The position numbers were made by a program, and so were the translations under genes. This document shows positions 6,111 to 6,845 of a stretch of 6,845 nt of DNA, one piece after another. How positions within the stretch are numbered: position 1 is the stretch's first letter; every line of letters begins with the position of its first letter. This DNA is from Acinetobacter sp. (GTDB lineage Bacteria; Pseudomonadota; Gammaproteobacteria; Pseudomonadales; Moraxellaceae): assembly GCA_030152675.1 (NCBI GenBank), contig JASLIY010000280.1, forward strand, positions 1 through 6,845. The letters are read 5' to 3'. The notes below the pieces were generated by a model. It made no database searches. It was not told the origin of the DNA and worked only from the letters and a program-made list of their open reading frames with translations.

Positions 6111-6842
6111 ATGGTTGATCAACCCTTTCAACAGCCTCAAGCACTGAATGTCCGTCAAAATCGTGCGTTGGCGCTGGCTGCGGTATTTCAAGCCACACAG
6201 CTCACGCACATGACGGCCATTACAGGGCAAAAAAGTATCGGAGAAGGTGGCAACATCTTCTTTGAAAACTTGATTAAGGCCAGCCTCAACATCAGACCTG
6301 CTGAAAATCACTCCTGTCAAACACTGGATTTTTTCAATGCCCTGTCTGATATCTCCTTGGGGCTGAAAACACTTGAAAGTAGTATCGTCCAGCCGTTTAA
6401 CAGTTCCCCCAAATCCCCTATTCCCAAACTCGCCAATGCCAAACTGCCCATGTCTTATGCCATGGCGCTGCTGGCATTGGAGAAAAAAGTCTATAGCAAT
6501 CCTGAATACGTCAAGATCATCGAAGAATCCCAACAAAAAATCCTCAAACAACTGTCCTTTTTTGACCATAACTACATCCATCCCAGCATATTAGCCAATT
6601 TGGCACAAACCTATGTCGATACCGCAGGACAAATCAATCCACGTATCATGGTGCGTGGACATGCAGAAGCATTTAAAGACCCCTCGCATACCAATCGCAT
6701 TCGCGCCTCGCTATTCACTGGCCTACAAATGGCACATTTATGGCGACAACTTGGCGGCAGCTCATGGAACATGATGTTGAGCAAACGCAAGTTACTTCAA
6801 GATATCCAAGCACTGGCTCGCTTACAGTATCAGGTGGTTTAA
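6111..6842 (+). CDS. hflD: high frequency lysogenization protein HflD homologue
   Basis: HflD is a helical, membrane-associated protein. In E. coli it binds phage lambda CII and lowers lysogenization frequency; its housekeeping role is unclear. This copy is 243 aa, somewhat longer than the E. coli protein (about 213 aa). Family-like features include the N-terminal [15 protein letters not shown] helix, LGLKTLE (about 85-91), MALLALEKK (about 118-126), NLAQTYVDT, and the C-terminal GRQ-like segment [22 protein letters not shown]. The central part includes a Ser/Pro/Lys-rich stretch (about 97-110). The start is set by AAAGGA (6097-6102), eight bases upstream and overlapping the mnmA stop. The mnmA-hflD order matches E. 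coli, which supports the assignment. The window ends three bases after the stop, so the expected next gene (purB in E. coli) is not visible. Confidence 0.92.
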   Translation: MVDQPFQQPQALNVRQNRALALAAVFQATQLTHMTAITGQKSIGEGGNIFFENLIKASLNIRPAENHSCQTLDFFNALSDISLGLKTLESSIVQPFNSSPKSPIPKLANAKLPMSYAMALLALEKKVYSNPEYVKIIEESQQKILKQLSFFDHNYIHPSILANLAQTYVDTAGQINPRIMVRGHAEAFKDPSHTNRIRASLFTGLQMAHLWRQLGGSSWNMMLSKRKLLQDIQALARLQYQVV

Positions 6843-6845
6843 CTG

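Noticed and set aside
6105..6581. 158-codon open frame on the minus strand inside hflD
   Set aside because: It lies antisense to a well-recognised hflD with its own ribosome site; the translation has no recognisable domain and is a shadow of the real gene.
1..6845. Mobile element, CRISPR array, defence system or RNA gene
   Set aside because: No transposase or integrase, no spaced repeats, no tRNA or rRNA-like sequence; every gene but one small exported protein is a recognisable core gene in expected order.

Overview
The window looks like ordinary chromosomal core sequence from a gammaproteobacterium, most likely Acinetobacter or a close relative in the Moraxellaceae. This rests on protein resemblance: the MnmA and DacC (PBP5/6) sequences look Acinetobacter-like. 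It also rests on gene order: the nudJ-mnmA-hflD block is shared with E. coli, and a surE/nlpD pair is present without pcm or a visible rpoS. These are judgements from memory of the families; no database search was run.

Layout. Positions 82-1850 (minus strand) hold surE (nucleotidase, GTG start) followed by an NlpD-like LysM/degenerate-M23 lipoprotein. A 197-bp divergent intergenic region (1851-2047) separates them from the plus-strand genes, which fill the rest of the window. These are a small exported protein of unknown function (2048-2470), a terminator-like hairpin, the D-alanyl-D-alanine carboxypeptidase dacC (2585-3733), and a 143-bp intergenic region. That region carries a two-copy 18-bp tandem repeat, a strong rho-independent terminator and a possible promoter inside the terminator. 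Then come a gamma-class carbonic anhydrase (3877-4413) and the compact nudJ-mnmA-hflD operon (4481-6842). In E. coli purB follows hflD, but the window ends 3 bp after the hflD stop.

How the genes fit together. Three products act at the envelope: the NlpD-like amidase activator in the outer membrane, DacC trimming peptidoglycan stem peptides in the periplasm, and the small secreted protein just upstream of dacC. SurE, the Nudix hydrolase and the carbonic anhydrase are cytoplasmic housekeeping enzymes. MnmA thiolates the wobble uridine of tRNAs. HflD is a membrane-associated protein of limited known role in E. coli.

There is no mobile element, CRISPR array, tRNA, rRNA or recognisable defence system here, and no intergenic stretch exceeds 200 bp. 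I found no evidence for a new system. The points most worth a second look are the uncharacterised exported protein before dacC, the repeat/terminator/promoter arrangement after dacC, and the reduced surE-nlpD locus.
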